Of a stretch of DNA of 7,105 bases, positions 6,779 through 7,105 are shown in pieces. The notes under the pieces are model-generated. The model saw only the letters and a list, made by a program, of their open reading frames with translations. It had not been told where the DNA came from and ran no database searches. Position numbers and translations under genes: made by a program. Every line of letters starts with the position of its first letter. The first letter of the stretch is position 1. Origin of the DNA: an uncultured Acidimicrobiia bacterium (lineage in GTDB: Bacteria; Actinomycetota; Acidimicrobiia; Spongiisociales; UBA5794); the NCBI GenBank assembly GCA_913031525.1, contig CAJWGC010000057.1, positions 1 through 7,105 on the forward strand. The letters are read 5' to 3'.

Positions 6779-7105
6779 ACGATGGACCCGCGGGAGGTCC
6801 GTAGCACAAGGACAAAGAACGGCGCTCCTATGAAGGCCGTAATCACACCAATAGGAAGTTCAGCAGGACTTGCGATAATTCGCGCGACGAGATCAGAAAG
6901 GATTAGAAATGCCGCCCCAAACAGCATCGATAGAGGAAGGATCGACCTGTAACTGGGACCAACGATGAGTCGAACAGTGTGAGGCACAACAATACCAACG
7001 AAAGCAATTAGCCCGCTGACCGCGACAGAAGCCGCTGTGCCAAGCGTTGCCGCTACGACCACAATCGCTCTCACCTTGCTGGATGAGATACCCAAGCTAT
7101 CGGCT
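6775..7105 (-). CDS. FecCD/BtuC-type ABC permease, C-terminal part (runs off right edge)
   Basis: The last 109 codons of a permease that normally has about 330 residues and ten membrane helices; the start lies beyond the right edge. The visible part opens with ADSLGI, the conserved A-x-x-LG cytoplasmic coupling region that contacts the ATPase. A helix follows, ending GLIAFVGIVVPH, the family's FVG-x-x-x-PH-x-x-R motif. Next come LPLSMLFGAAFLILSD and VAR, then ELPIGVITAFIGAPFF near the end. Together with the overlapping ATPase it forms an importer for iron chelates, haem or corrinoids. The periplasmic or lipoprotein binding component is not in the window and is expected further upstream. A TTG at 7095 could be mistaken for a start, but the conserved frame continues to the window edge. 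The family call is secure; the substrate is unknown. Confidence 0.93.
   Translation of the reverse strand, partial: ADSLGISSSKVRAIVVVAATLGTAASVAVSGLIAFVGIVVPHTVRLIVGPSYRSILPLSMLFGAAFLILSDLVARIIASPAELPIGVITAFIGAPFFVLVLRTSRGSIV

Noticed and set aside
6596..6952. Plus-strand frame of 118 codons over the ATPase/permease junction
   Set aside because: It is antisense to Walker A and to the conserved FecCD C-terminus, so it is a shadow.
1..7105. Defence island, mobile element, CRISPR array or RNA gene
   Set aside because: I saw no direct-repeat array, terminal inverted repeats, integrase or transposase motifs, tRNA-like cloverleaf or abrupt change of composition. Nearly all bases are covered by metabolic and transport genes.

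Overview
The window is ordinary protein-coding chromosome from a free-living bacterium. Base composition is moderate, about half G+C by eye. Codon use looks uniform, and I see no transposase, phage gene, tRNA, rRNA, CRISPR array or long repeat. The gene styles suggest an actinobacterium-like organism, perhaps a marine Acidimicrobiia lineage: an AGXT2-like aminotransferase next to a CoA-acylating MmsA, a glycolytic class I aldolase, and a membrane-anchored SGNH hydrolase. That placement is an inference with low to moderate confidence.

Layout from left to right. (1) At 1-303, minus strand, is the N-terminal part of an AMP-forming acyl-CoA synthetase that runs off the left edge. (2) A gap of about 115 bp separates it from a plus-strand run of three closely spaced genes. 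These are a membrane-anchored protein joining a YpmS-like domain to an SGNH/GDSL hydrolase (418-1962), a class III aminotransferase of AGXT2 / beta-alanine type (1983-3293), and a CoA-acylating (methyl)malonate-semialdehyde dehydrogenase, mmsA (3304-4818). (3) A 58-bp convergent gap with a possible imperfect stem-loop follows. (4) On the minus strand, read from the right edge, are the C-terminal end of a FecCD/BtuC-type permease (7105-6775), its ATPase (6778-5969, ATGA overlap), and a class I fructose-bisphosphate aldolase (5914-4877).

How the genes fit together. The aminotransferase would convert beta-alanine or 3-aminoisobutyrate to malonate or methylmalonate semialdehyde. MmsA would then oxidise and decarboxylate these to acetyl-CoA or propionyl-CoA, the last steps of reductive pyrimidine and valine-type catabolism. 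The divergent acyl-CoA synthetase may also feed acyl-CoA metabolism. The permease and ATPase form part of an importer for an iron chelate, haem or a corrinoid; the binding protein must lie outside the window. The aldolase belongs to glycolysis/gluconeogenesis and has no evident functional link to the importer.

I found no convincing evidence of an undescribed multi-gene system. The most distinctive item is the single-chain fusion of a YpmS-like domain with an SGNH hydrolase. It mirrors two separate neighbouring genes (ypmR and ypmS) in Bacillus.
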